Positions 9,218-17,326 of a stretch of 64,000 nt of DNA are shown piece after piece; position 1 is the stretch's first letter; the number at the start of each line of letters is the position of its first letter. The notes beneath the pieces are model-generated. The model did not search any database and was not told the origin of the DNA. It saw only the letters and a list, made by a program, of their open reading frames with translations. The DNA comes from Desmospora profundinema (lineage in GTDB: Bacteria; Bacillota; Bacilli; Thermoactinomycetales; DSM-45169), in the NCBI RefSeq assembly GCF_031454155.1, contig NZ_JAVDQG010000004.1, positions 409,798 through 473,797 on the forward strand, read 5' to 3'. The translations under genes were made by a program, and so were the position numbers.

Positions 9218-10141
9218 ATGCGAAGAGTCGTTGAGGATATAAAAGATCTGATCGGTGATACGCCAATGGTTCGAATTAAGCGATTCGATCTGCCTGAAGG
9301 CGTTAAAATCTACGCGAAGTTGGAAGCGTTCAACCCGGGAGGGAGCGTCAAGGACCGCTTGGGTCTTTCCTTGATCCGGGCGGGGGAAGAAAGCGGAAAG
9401 CTGGCTCCCGGCGGAACGATTATCGAACCCACCGCGGGAAATACGGGTATCGGGGTGGCATTGGCCGCCATTGGGACCGGTTACCGAGTGATCTTCGTCG
9501 TACCGGAGAAATTTTCTCAGGAAAAGCAGCAGCTGATGCGGGCATTGGGAGCAGAGGTGGTGAATACTCCCACAGAAGAGGGAATGAAGGGGGCAATCGC
9601 CAAGGCCCGGGAGCTGGAACGAAAGATCGAAGGGGCATACTGCCCGCAACAGTTTGGAAACCCGGCCAACCCGGAGGCGCATTACTTGACAACCGGCCCG
9701 GAAATCTGGGAACAGCTTGACGGGAAGGTTGACATTTTTGTTGCCGGTGCCGGTACCGGAGGGACCTTTATGGGGTGTGCCCGCTTTCTGAAAGAAAAAA
9801 ATCCAAATATCAAAACCGTCATTGTGGAACCGGAAGGATCCATTCTGGGGGGCGGCGATCCGGGTCCTCACCGGACGGAAGGGATCGGAATGGAATTTTT
9901 GCCGGATTACATGGATCCTGCTTATTTTGATGCCATTCATACGGTGAACGATGAAGACGCATTCCGGATGGTGACCGAACTGTCATCGCGGGAAGGGTTG
10001 TTAGTGGCCAGTTCTTCCGGAGCCGCCTTTTACGCTGCTTTACAAGAAGCACGTCTGGCTCCTGCCGGCACCACCATCGCAGTTGTGTTTCCGGACAGCA
10101 GTGAACGATACCTGAGCCAGAATATTTACGGAGGAGAGTGA
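9218..10141 (+). CDS. mccA: O-acetylserine-dependent cystathionine beta-synthase
   Basis: This is a 307-aa fold-type II PLP enzyme of the cysteine synthase family. The PLP lysine lies in GGSVKDR (K45), the phosphate/substrate loop in EPTAGNTGIG, and the Ser-rich PLP phosphate site in AGAGTGGTFMG. With mccB directly downstream, it most likely makes cystathionine from O-acetylserine (or serine) and homocysteine, the first step of methionine-to-cysteine reverse transsulfuration. The frame is open from GTG 9170, but the ATG at 9218 gives the normal N-terminus (DIKDLIGDTPMV). Plain cysteine synthase activity cannot be ruled out from sequence alone. Confidence 0.85.
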   Translation: MRRVVEDIKDLIGDTPMVRIKRFDLPEGVKIYAKLEAFNPGGSVKDRLGLSLIRAGEESGKLAPGGTIIEPTAGNTGIGVALAAIGTGYRVIFVVPEKFSQEKQQLMRALGAEVVNTPTEEGMKGAIAKARELERKIEGAYCPQQFGNPANPEAHYLTTGPEIWEQLDGKVDIFVAGAGTGGTFMGCARFLKEKNPNIKTVIVEPEGSILGGGDPGPHRTEGIGMEFLPDYMDPAYFDAIHTVNDEDAFRMVTELSSREGLLVASSSGAAFYAALQEARLAPAGTTIAVVFPDSSERYLSQNIYGGE

Positions 10142-10146
10142 CCAGG

Positions 10147-11283
10147 ATGCGAATGGATACCAAACTGATCCATGGAGGCGTGTTTGGAGATGAACGGACC
10201 GGGGCGGTTAGTGTCCCCATCTACCAAGTCTCCACTTACAAACAGGATGCGATCGGTCAACACCGGGGCTATGAGTATTCCCGTACGGGCAATCCCACCC
10301 GGGCCGCGCTGGAACAATTAATCGCCGACCTGGAGAACGGGAGTCGCGGATTCGCTTTCTCTTCCGGGATGGCGGCGATCTCCACCGTCTTAGCCCTGTT
10401 TGACCGGGGTGATCATTTGGTGGTGGGGGACGATATCTACGGCGGAACCTATCGTGTCTTAAGCCGTGTGTTTAACCGGATGGGAGTGGAGGCGGCCTTT
10501 GTGGACACCAGTGATCTGGAAGCGGTCCGCGGGGCCATCCGTCCGGAAACCAAAGCGGTCTTTTTGGAAACACCGAGCAACCCGCTTTTAAAGGTGACGG
10601 ACATTGCCGCTGTCGCCGCGATCTGCCGTGAACACGACTTGATGCTGATCGTGGACAACACGTTTCTCACTCCATATTGGCAAAATCCCCTGGATCTCGG
10701 AGCGGATATCGTGGTTCACAGCGCGACCAAATACCTGGGCGGCCACAGTGATGTCGTGGCTGGGTTGGCGGTGGTGAAAGAGGAAGCGCTGGGTGAATCG
10801 ATCCACTTCCTGCAAAACTCCATTGGTGGGATCTTGCCACCTCAGGATTCCTGGCTTCTGATGCGAGGAATGAAAACGTTGGGATTGCGCATGCGGCAAC
10901 ACGAGGAGAGTGCCCGTACACTGGCGGAGTGGCTGGTGAAACGGGTGGATGTCACTTCTGTCTTTTATCCGGGGCTGAACGATCACCCCGGACATGATAT
11001 TGCTACCCGCCAGGCCCGAGGCTTTGGCGGAATGATCTCCTTTGATGTGGGCAACGGTGAACGGGCGGAACAGGTACTGGGGCGTACCCGTTGGTTTACA
11101 CTGGCGGAAAGCCTGGGAGCAGTGGAGAGTCTCATTTCTGTTCCGGCGAGGATGACCCATGCCTCGATTCCACCGGAACGTCGGCGCGAGTTGGGGATCT
11201 CTGACGGCCTGGTTCGGATCTCAGTTGGGGTGGAAGATGTAAATGACCTGATGGAAGACTTAGAACTTGCCCTGAACGGCTGA
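10147..11283 (+). CDS. mccB: Cystathionine gamma-lyase / homocysteine gamma-lyase
   Basis: This is a 378-aa Cys/Met metabolism PLP enzyme. It shows the YEYSRTGNPTR substrate loop, the SSGMAA PLP phosphate site, the DNTFLTP strand and the PLP lysine in HSATKYLGGHSD (about 195). It would split cystathionine to cysteine, ammonia and 2-oxobutyrate, completing the pathway begun by mccA. Translation is likely coupled: GGAGGAG overlaps the mccA stop codon and the ATG at 10147 follows at good spacing (GTG 10138 is in frame but too close). Confidence 0.88.
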   Translation: MRMDTKLIHGGVFGDERTGAVSVPIYQVSTYKQDAIGQHRGYEYSRTGNPTRAALEQLIADLENGSRGFAFSSGMAAISTVLALFDRGDHLVVGDDIYGGTYRVLSRVFNRMGVEAAFVDTSDLEAVRGAIRPETKAVFLETPSNPLLKVTDIAAVAAICREHDLMLIVDNTFLTPYWQNPLDLGADIVVHSATKYLGGHSDVVAGLAVVKEEALGESIHFLQNSIGGILPPQDSWLLMRGMKTLGLRMRQHEESARTLAEWLVKRVDVTSVFYPGLNDHPGHDIATRQARGFGGMISFDVGNGERAEQVLGRTRWFTLAESLGAVESLISVPARMTHASIPPERRRELGISDGLVRISVGVEDVNDLMEDLELALNG

Positions 11284-11299
11284 GAAAGGGGGAGATCCC

Positions 11300-11629
11300 G
11301 TGGCGAAAGCACCGGTAAACGTACAGGTGTACGGGGCGGAAGAACGGTGTGCCAGCTGTGTCAACTTTCCTTCTGCCCAAGAAACCGCTTCTTGGTTGGA
11401 AGCCGCATTGGGACGGAAGTTCGGAGATGCGGTCAACGTACGTTATATTGACATCCATGACCCGGAGGGAACGGATGAGAAAGCTTTTTCCCGCCGGGTG
11501 ATCGAAGAGGATCTTTGGTATCCGGTCGTGGTGATTGATCATGAAATCGTCGGGGAAGGAAACCCCAAACTGAACGCAATCCAGCGAAAGTTGGAGGAGA
11601 TGGGTCTCTCCTCTGTCGACGAGAAATAA
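11300..11629 (+). CDS. yuzD: YuzD family (DUF1462) thioredoxin-like protein
   Basis: This small 109-aa protein matches YuzD. It has an N-terminal beta strand VNVQVYGAEE, then CASCVNFPSA with a C-x2-C redox-like pair, and a C-terminal half with VRYIDIHDPE and YPVVVIDHEIVGEGNPKL that resembles the back half of a thioredoxin fold. It starts with GTG 11300 after AAGGGGGAG, 16 bases after mccB, and so is likely co-transcribed. Its function is unestablished; the link to sulfur amino acid genes and the CxxC suggest a thiol role (inference). Confidence 0.8.
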   Translation: MAKAPVNVQVYGAEERCASCVNFPSAQETASWLEAALGRKFGDAVNVRYIDIHDPEGTDEKAFSRRVIEEDLWYPVVVIDHEIVGEGNPKLNAIQRKLEEMGLSSVDEK

Positions 11630-11647
11630 AAAGAAAACGTTTGGGAA

Positions 11648-11682
11648 TCAACCCTCCTGTGTCATGAACATAGGAGGGTTGA
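11648..11682. terminator. Hairpin after yuzD
   Basis: TCAACCCTCCT (11648-11658) pairs perfectly with AGGAGGGTTGA (11672-11682). There is no good T-run on the + strand, so termination is likely but not certain. Confidence 0.5.
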
Positions 11683-11715
11683 TGTGATTTGTCCTGCTGG
11701 AATGAACATGGATCA

Positions 11716-11744
11716 TTGACGCTGCATGAATTTGGATGTAAAAT
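11716..11744 (+). promoter_or_regulatory. Sigma-A promoter of the HPr-like gene
   Basis: TTGACG (11716-11721), a 17-base spacer, and TAAAAT (11739-11744). The first GlnR/TnrA box covers the -10 region. Confidence 0.65.
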
Positions 11745-11753
11745 AATCTTACA
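11737..11753. promoter_or_regulatory. GlnR/TnrA box 1 (full consensus match)
   Basis: TGTAAAATAATCTTACA fits the published TnrA/GlnR consensus TGTNANAWWWTMTNACA at every defined position. It overlaps the -10 hexamer, an arrangement that would block transcription. Confidence 0.75.
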
Positions 11754-11787
11754 TAAAACGATTCGAAATCCTTTATGTCGATCTATA

Positions 11788-11804
11788 TGTCATATAATCT
11801 TACA
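11788..11804. promoter_or_regulatory. GlnR/TnrA box 2 (full consensus match)
   Basis: TGTCATATAATCTTACA also fits TGTNANAWWWTMTNACA at every defined position. Its centre lies 51 bases (about five helical turns) from that of box 1 and 23 bases upstream of the start codon, which suggests paired binding by dimers. Confidence 0.75.
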
Positions 11805-11826
11805 TAAAAGCAGGGAGGGGTAGGAA

Positions 11827-12144
11827 ATGCGGGTGGAACGGGCCTTGCGTATAGAACGAACCTTGCGTATGGAACGAACCTGGAACGTCCAAGAAGTAGC
11901 CTGGTTTGTCAGTGTGGCAAGGGGAGTGGACAATCCCGTTACCTTGGAGTATCGAACCAGCACCGCCAATGGCAAAGGCTTGTTGGGAGTGGTATCCCTG
12001 ATGATGAACGTAAAAGCGGGCGAAGCCGTACGTTTGGTCGTGACCGGTTCCGGTTCTTCCGACGCGATAAGGGTGTTAGTGGACCAGCTGCCAGTGGGAG
12101 TTGTAGTGGAACCGTCGGCGTCGGAGAAGAGTATTCTTCTTTAA
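11827..12144 (+). CDS. Degenerate HPr-like protein (no phosphorylation sites)
   Basis: This is a 105-aa protein. From about residue 20 on, it aligns by eye with the PTS phosphocarrier HPr: VTLEY matches HPr VNLEY, GLLGVVSLMM matches SIMGVMSLGI, and GEAVRLVVTGSGSSDAIRVLVDQL matches the last strand and helix. The GIHARPA motif with the active His15 is absent (RTWNVQEVA in its place) and the Ser46 position is Gly. It therefore cannot act as a normal phosphocarrier or HPrK substrate. The N-terminus carries a short repeat (ALRIER, TLRMER). A good ribosome site (AGGGAGGGG) precedes ATG 11827. It is a single gene behind two GlnR/TnrA boxes, so it is probably nitrogen-regulated. Its function is unknown. 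Confidence 0.65.
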   Translation: MRVERALRIERTLRMERTWNVQEVAWFVSVARGVDNPVTLEYRTSTANGKGLLGVVSLMMNVKAGEAVRLVVTGSGSSDAIRVLVDQLPVGVVVEPSASEKSILL

Positions 12145-12157
12145 GGAGATTGATGCC

Positions 12158-12187
12158 AAAAAAAGTCCAGCTCATGGCTGGATTTTT
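12158..12187. terminator. Terminator shared by the HPr-like gene and the sortase
   Basis: An A-rich flank, CCAGC (12167) and GCTGG (12177), then ATTTTT. It can serve both strands between the convergent genes. Confidence 0.7.
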
Positions 12188-12822
12188 CATTTGCTGGAAT
12201 GCAGCAGGCTCTGGTTGGGGTCTTTTACGCTTTTGATCAGCTCGGCACGGATGATATACCGTTCAGGGGCGCTGCCCACCAAGTTAAAGGGATAGCATGT
12301 GATGAGGGTGAGGGCGGGTTCTTTGAGAGGGACGATGACCGACCGGTCATCTTCATCCACGATCCAATGCTTACGCACTTGGTACGTATGAGTATAACCG
12401 TTCATTTTGACATACAGACGGTCGCCTTCTTCAATTTCCCCGGCTCGGCGGAAAACGGTCTCCCGATGTCCCGCCAAGACGCTGTGGCCGGTTTGACCGG
12501 GCAGAACCGTGCCATATCCGATATATTGGCCCACCCCATCAGCCAACTCCTCATCCCCTGTACCGTACACGATAGGGAGAATGGCACCGATCCGGGGGAT
12601 GACCAACTCCCCGATCAAGTCCCCTCGTTCCGGGGTCCACTCTGTGTCCACGCCTTTATCCAATGTGGGTTGGGTTTGAGTATCGTTCCAGTCATCGGCT
12701 ACGGCCATGGCCAACTGTGGATCGCGGACCACCACGCGCAACTGGTCCCACCAGTGGTAGCCGTTGTAAATCAAGATGATCCCCCCGAGCAGGATCATGA
12801 GAATGGCAATTTTCCGAATCAC
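12187..12822 (-). CDS. srtD: Class D sortase
   Basis: This is a 211-aa membrane-anchored transpeptidase. A single N-terminal anchor (IAILMILLGGIILIYNGY) precedes the sortase barrel. The catalytic His lies in LAGHRET (about 119), Cys in TLITCYPF (about 176) and Arg in SAPERY (about 188). It would cut LPXT(A/G) substrates and link them to the wall. The frame is open to 12879, but the GTG at 12822, nine bases after AAGGAGG, is the best start. The gene upstream encodes a protein ending in an LPKTA sorting signal, so enzyme and substrate are paired. Confidence 0.88.
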   Translation of the reverse strand: MIRKIAILMILLGGIILIYNGYHWWDQLRVVVRDPQLAMAVADDWNDTQTQPTLDKGVDTEWTPERGDLIGELVIPRIGAILPIVYGTGDEELADGVGQYIGYGTVLPGQTGHSVLAGHRETVFRRAGEIEEGDRLYVKMNGYTHTYQVRKHWIVDEDDRSVIVPLKEPALTLITCYPFNLVGSAPERYIIRAELIKSVKDPNQSLLHSSK

Positions 12823-12985
12823 CGACACTTGCCTCCTTGGGGACGGGTTCCATGGTTGAATCAATCGTTTGGATCGCATCTATCTTACCACGGTCTACCC
12901 TTTGGAACAATTGAAATCAAGGGGAAACGGAGCAACCCCGCGATATCTTTTCGCAGGGCTGCTTGAAGACGGTGATCGATGGGAA

Positions 12986-14791
12986 TCAGCGTTTCAAGAG
13001 AGTCCATTTCTTACGAAAGAAGAGGAGCGTTCCCAATGCAGCCAACAATCCGCCGACCAGGATACCCCAAGGGTGAGAAGTGGCGGTTTTCGGCAGTTTC
13101 GCGCCGTTTTTGACTTGGTCCACCACTTTTTTGCCTTCTTTGGGATCCAGGGTGATGGTACCCTTATCTCCGGGCTTTTTTTCATCATCCGGGGTTTTGC
13201 CCCCCGGATCTTTGTTACCCGGGTTTTTGCCGTTTCCATCACCGGGCAGCAGACAGGCCGCTTTTTCATCGATGGTGAAATCCACTTCAGCGGCAATCAG
13301 GGGGAAGCGTGACCCATCCACGTCTCCCTCAAAGAAAGCAACTGCCGTGTAATTGCCGGGAGGGAAGCCATTCAGCTCTTTCCGGCTGAACGTATGGGAG
13401 TAGGTTAGACCCTGCGCTCGATCAGATTCGTGTTCCAGGAAGAATTCGTCCTTTTCATTGTCCAAGAAAAAGCTTGCCAGTTCACCCCACCAACCGTCGT
13501 CCCATGGAAACACGATGATCGTCCAAATTCCTTCGGCACTTTCGGCATGGGAAAGGCCGGTGTCAATGGTCAATCCCGTTTCGGAACAAGCAGGCAAGGT
13601 AACATGCATCTCCGGAATGGTGAACGTGTATGGGTACTTCAAGTCCTGTGTCTCTCCATCGACTTTTCCATCGAAGTGTACGTCGATCTGATAAGTTTCT
13701 CCCGGTTCCAACGCATACAGGTTAAAAACGTGGGACTGTTTGGTGCCGTTTCGCTTGTACTTGATTTCATCATCGTTGTTAAGCGTGAACACCCATGTTC
13801 CGCTGGCTTCCTTCGCGTTCGGGATCGAAGCCTCCACAATAAGGGAAGCAAGATCCTTTTCCTCGTTATAGTCAAAGGAGTGATTGACGGTCAGTTGGTA
13901 CTCTTTTCCCGGTTCCGGTTTTTCCACGGAGAAGCGGTAACGCTCATTCAATTCAACACGTTGGCCGTCCACATATCCCTTAAAAGAGACAGCGGCGGTG
14001 TAGTCACCGGCAGGAAGGTGGCTAAACATGCCGGTTGCCGTATGATCAGGATGGATCACCACTTTTTCCGCTTGTTGGCCGTTATGGAGTGTAAACGTCC
14101 AGGTGCCGCGGACCTGCTCGCCTCCCACCACTTTGGCGGGGATACGGATTTCGGCTCTCTCGTCATGGACATCATGAGGGCCCAGCTTTAAACCGAGGGA
14201 GGAGAGGGTCACGGTACCGGAGGTTTCCAGGGGGAATTCCCAAATAAAGAATTGAATCGTGCCTTTAAACTGAACGGTGACTTCATGTTTACCGGCAGGG
14301 AGGTTCTGAAATGTTCCCCTGGCGGATGTTTCACTGTATTTCTTTACCTCGGCTTGTGTGCCATCAGGGAGGGTAAAGGTGAAATTCCCTTTGGTAATCG
14401 CTCCGATGGGGGCCACGTTCCGAATGTAGGCATCCACTACTCCCTGGTTGTTGTCTTGGTTGACGCGGCCTTCCAGTTCCAATTGAATATTTTCCTGCGC
14501 TTCTGCGGCTTTTATTTCCGCCTGTTTTTGTTGATTGCGATCGATGCTGTCTTCAGACTGGTTGGTTCCGGACTCGGAGCCTTCTTTATCCTCCGTTTTT
14601 GTTCTTTCTTTTTCATGAGGAACATCTCCTAATGGTTTCTCCTGAGGATCGGCAGTGTTGACATCCCCTTGTTGCATATTTGCCTCTCCGATCGTGCCGG
14701 TGCTCCCTTCAAGGGAGTTGGCGAATACAAGGCCTGACGGCATGATGGTGAGCAGCATGGCAAAAACCATTAGAAGTGAGAGTTTTCTCAA
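12986..14791 (-). CDS. LPXTG cell-wall-anchored repeat protein, sortase D substrate
   Basis: This is a 601-aa secreted protein. A signal peptide (residues 1-25, ending VFANS) is followed by a charged region (30-95). Four divergent repeats of roughly 90-100 residues begin near 110, 215, 325 and 420. Each has a G-x-W/F-T-F-T-L strand, an AG-x-Y-T-A-type turn and an F-x-G-x-VDG segment, suggesting Ig-like surface domains. A Pro/Gly/Lys-rich spacer (about 520-550) leads to LPKTA (566), a hydrophobic span and the RKKWTLLKR tail. TTG 14791 follows AAGGAGGG. It is probably co-transcribed with the sortase. The ligand is unknown; sporulation or surface-coat roles known for other class D systems are only analogies. 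Confidence 0.85.
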   Translation of the reverse strand: MRKLSLLMVFAMLLTIMPSGLVFANSLEGSTGTIGEANMQQGDVNTADPQEKPLGDVPHEKERTKTEDKEGSESGTNQSEDSIDRNQQKQAEIKAAEAQENIQLELEGRVNQDNNQGVVDAYIRNVAPIGAITKGNFTFTLPDGTQAEVKKYSETSARGTFQNLPAGKHEVTVQFKGTIQFFIWEFPLETSGTVTLSSLGLKLGPHDVHDERAEIRIPAKVVGGEQVRGTWTFTLHNGQQAEKVVIHPDHTATGMFSHLPAGDYTAAVSFKGYVDGQRVELNERYRFSVEKPEPGKEYQLTVNHSFDYNEEKDLASLIVEASIPNAKEASGTWVFTLNNDDEIKYKRNGTKQSHVFNLYALEPGETYQIDVHFDGKVDGETQDLKYPYTFTIPEMHVTLPACSETGLTIDTGLSHAESAEGIWTIIVFPWDDGWWGELASFFLDNEKDEFFLEHESDRAQGLTYSHTFSRKELNGFPPGNYTAVAFFEGDVDGSRFPLIAAEVDFTIDEKAACLLPGDGNGKNPGNKDPGGKTPDDEKKPGDKGTITLDPKEGKKVVDQVKNGAKLPKTATSHPWGILVGGLLAALGTLLFFRKKWTLLKR

Positions 14792-15230
14792 GTTTAACCC
14801 TCCTTATAATCGTAACCAAATTTTGCACAAAAACAGTTTATCACGGGCCCATCAAGTGGACAATATCAACCATCTGAACAGAACAATCCCTTATATTCCA
14901 AATTACTACTAAAATTACGAAAGAAAATTTTCGCAAAGTTATATTCATCTGCCTTCAGGGTGGGGTTTGCATGTGATCAGATGAAGAAGAGAGGATAGAT
15001 TTCCAGAAGGCTCCATTAGAAATCAGTTAAAAATGTGAAAAAACAATGGGGAGTTCGACTCCAATCGACAAAACTTTTTCATAAAATAAGACTTTATTCC
15101 TATATATAGGTGATAAGGCGTGTTTTTCCGATCGCTTTCACAGCCTTTTAAGAAGTCCGGTTTCCAGATACAATAAAGGGAAGGGACGGCGGATCATCCC
15201 GCACAACCCCCTTTGATAGGAGTGATGGGG
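14792..15230. other. AT-rich intergenic region between divergent genes
   Basis: This holds the divergent promoter regions of the LPXTG gene (-) and yuzB (+). The segment 15060-15125 is very AT-rich with a TATATA run (CTATATATAGG), but I cannot assign a clear -35/-10 pair. No coding frame is convincing. Confidence 0.5.
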
Positions 15231-15491
15231 ATGCAACCGATGGTCGAGTTTTGTCTCAGCCGGTTAACCCCCGAGGTCATGGAAGTGAAGGAAGAGTTGG
15301 AAAAAGATCCGGAGATCGAGGTGTTAGAAAGCCCCTGCTTGGGCAATTGTGAGCTGTGTGCACAGACCCCCTATGCCATGGTGAATGGGGAGATTGTCAC
15401 CGGAGAAAGCCGACAGGAGCTGCTTGCCAATATCCGCTCTGAAATCGAAAAGCAGCAAAAGCAGATGGAAGATCTGTTCGACCTGCTTTAA
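15231..15491 (+). CDS. yuzB: YuzB family (DUF1450) protein
   Basis: This is an 86-aa protein that begins MQPMVEFCLS, matching the MNPIVEFC start of B. subtilis YuzB. It keeps the Cys pattern CLGNCELCAQTPYAMVNGE typical of the family, which suggests metal or Fe-S binding with a ferredoxin-like layout. The ATG at 15231, eight bases after AGGAG, is chosen over the in-frame TTG 15213 and ATG 15225. The function is not established. A terminator follows. Confidence 0.85.
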   Translation: MQPMVEFCLSRLTPEVMEVKEELEKDPEIEVLESPCLGNCELCAQTPYAMVNGEIVTGESRQELLANIRSEIEKQQKQMEDLFDLL

Positions 15492-15560
15492 AAGCCTTCC
15501 TTTACTGGGTGGAAAAATCGAATATCATGCGGTTTGTCCGGCTCCATGGCCGTGATCATA

Positions 15561-15600
15561 AACAAAACCCAGTGCCCATGAAGGCGCCGGGTTTTTGTTT
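15561..15600. terminator. Bidirectional terminator between yuzB and the M29 aminopeptidase
   Basis: AACAAAACCC pairs with GGGTTTTTGTT, with an inner GGCGCC-like stem. T-runs occur on both strands between convergent genes. Confidence 0.7.
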
Positions 15601-15606
15601 TTCTTA

Positions 15607-16683
15607 TCAGAAAAGCCACTTTCCGTCTTTTTGGACCAGATGGCCGTCCAGGTGGATTTCCCCGCCTTCGCGTAAGTCTTTGACCATGTCCCAATGGACG
15701 GCGGACCGATTGGTGCCGCCGCATTCCTCATAGGCTCGGCCCAAAGCCAAGTGGATGCTGCCGCCGATTTTTTCGTCAAAGAGAATGTTGCGGGTATGTT
15801 CCTGGATTCCGTTGTTGCAACCGATCCCCAGCTCTCCCAGGTAACGGGCGCCTTCATCGGTGTTCAGCACCTGGTGGAGATAATCTTCTCCTTTTTCCGC
15901 GGAAGCTTCCACCACTTTTCCTTCGCGGAAGGTGAGGCGAATCCCCGAAACTTCACGACCGGCGAGTACAGCGGGCCATTCATATGTAATCGTCCCCTCT
16001 GTTTTTCCTTCCAGGGGAGCAAAAAAGAACTCACCCCCGGGCATATTGTTTTCCCCTCCGTCAATTACACCCTGACGACCTTCAATACTAAGGGTGAGAT
16101 CCGTCCCTTTACCTATGATGCGCACCTTTCTCGCCTCATTGAAGCGGGTGTTGGCTTTCTCCATAGCTTGTTTGAGGGAAGGCCAATCGATGTTTACCGC
16201 TTTGTAAACAAAGTCTTCATAGTCCGGCAAGGAACGGTCGGCATCTTGAGCGAGGGCGGGAGTCGGGAAGACCGTGACCACCCAGCGGGCTTCATTACGC
16301 ATGAAGCGTTCCATTATGGGCATGGAGGCTTTGCGGCGCCGTTGGATTTTATCCGGATCGATCCCGGTCAGATCACGGCGGTTTTCTGGTGCGTCAATGT
16401 TGATGGTGGCATCGGCCTGTTGGTAAACGGTTCGTATGATGTCCGGAATGTGGTCCAGCTGGTCTTCGCTGGCTTCCTCAAACAAGATACGGGCGTATGT
16501 GGACCCCAGGTCAACAAACGGAAATCCCCCTCGACGCACAATGAGACGGTACACTTCTTCAATTAATGGCCGGGCGAGAGGAGTGGAATGGATCACAACC
16601 TGATCACCTTTTTTCACTCGGATGGAGTGGTCCACCAGAGTGGAGGCGAGCTGTTTCACACGGGGATCGGGCATGTCGATCAT
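15607..16683 (-). CDS. M29 family aminopeptidase
   Basis: This is a 358-aa metallo-aminopeptidase (AmpS / aminopeptidase T / PepS family) that removes N-terminal residues from peptides in the cytosol. The N-terminal half contains the family motifs KKGDQVVIHSTP and DPDKIQRRRKAS. The C-terminal half carries the metal site elements: GGEFFFAPLEG, the Glu in NTDEGARYLGELGIG, GSIHLALGRAYEECGG, and the HWDMV His/Asp pair. At about 360 residues it is close to full length, slightly shorter than the ~400-aa AmpS. The ATG at 16683 has a GAAAGGATG-type ribosome site. Peptides brought in by the Opp importer would be natural substrates. Confidence 0.9.
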   Translation of the reverse strand: MIDMPDPRVKQLASTLVDHSIRVKKGDQVVIHSTPLARPLIEEVYRLIVRRGGFPFVDLGSTYARILFEEASEDQLDHIPDIIRTVYQQADATINIDAPENRRDLTGIDPDKIQRRRKASMPIMERFMRNEARWVVTVFPTPALAQDADRSLPDYEDFVYKAVNIDWPSLKQAMEKANTRFNEARKVRIIGKGTDLTLSIEGRQGVIDGGENNMPGGEFFFAPLEGKTEGTITYEWPAVLAGREVSGIRLTFREGKVVEASAEKGEDYLHQVLNTDEGARYLGELGIGCNNGIQEHTRNILFDEKIGGSIHLALGRAYEECGGTNRSAVHWDMVKDLREGGEIHLDGHLVQKDGKWLF

Positions 16684-17003
16684 CCTTTCAGATGGATTGG
16701 AAACGATTAGAACATCATCGGCTGCCTAAGCAGCCACACTCACTATACCATAGCTGGAGAATGCTTTCGGGTAAGGAAACCCCCATGAAACTTTTGATTG
16801 AAAGATTCGATCTCATCGGTTAAAATGGAAACAAATGTTCTTGTTGGATGGTGTTGGATTCCCTCGTTTTAACACCTTATACATCCAATGGAGTAAAGAT
16901 ATAACAGATTAAGCGTAATTCCGTCTATTCATGTTTGATTTTCTGGCAATGTAGGGTATCATTCTGATAATCGGACAAGTGGATGGAGAGGCAGGGGGCA
17001 ATC
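16684..17003. other. Intergenic region
   Basis: A GGCTGC-CTAA-GCAGCC hairpin (16714-16729) lies near the aminopeptidase start. The rest is AT-rich with no convincing frame; it should contain the divergent promoters of the aminopeptidase and the Spo0E-like gene. Confidence 0.45.
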
Positions 17004-17285
17004 ATGGTCGAACGGCAGCGGGTGGAGAGGGAAATGGAGAGATTACGTTCCACTATGGAACGGGAAGCAGCGAAACGGGGTCTGTATCACCCCGTTGTGA
17101 TTCATATCAGTCAACAATTGGACAAGCTTCACAATGAATGGAATCGTCTGCAGAAAACGGAGGAAAAAGACGTCTACATGATGCGGTGCTACCCCTACGA
17201 AATCCGGGAAGCGGCCATTGGCTCTTGCATGAACCGTCCTGCCGGGCACGGGTCTGGTTGTATCTCCTGCATCATCTCGGTATAA
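17004..17285 (+). CDS. Spo0E-like sporulation regulatory protein
   Basis: This is a 93-aa protein with a Spo0E fold in its first half: two helices, MERLRSTMEREAAKRG and HPVVIHISQQLDKLHNEW, containing the family signature SQ-x-LD. Spo0E-type phosphatases dephosphorylate Spo0A~P and delay sporulation. The C-terminal ~45 residues (after LQKTEEKD) are an extension with four Cys, including the ending GCISCIISV, unusual for this family. It starts at ATG 17004 behind AGGGGG rather than at ATG 16983. The Fe-S carrier gene begins about 40 bases after the stop. Confidence 0.8.
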   Translation: MVERQRVEREMERLRSTMEREAAKRGLYHPVVIHISQQLDKLHNEWNRLQKTEEKDVYMMRCYPYEIREAAIGSCMNRPAGHGSGCISCIISV

Positions 17286-17326
17286 TGGAGTTACCATCCA
17301 TCACGCCACTGAAGGAGGGATGTTGC

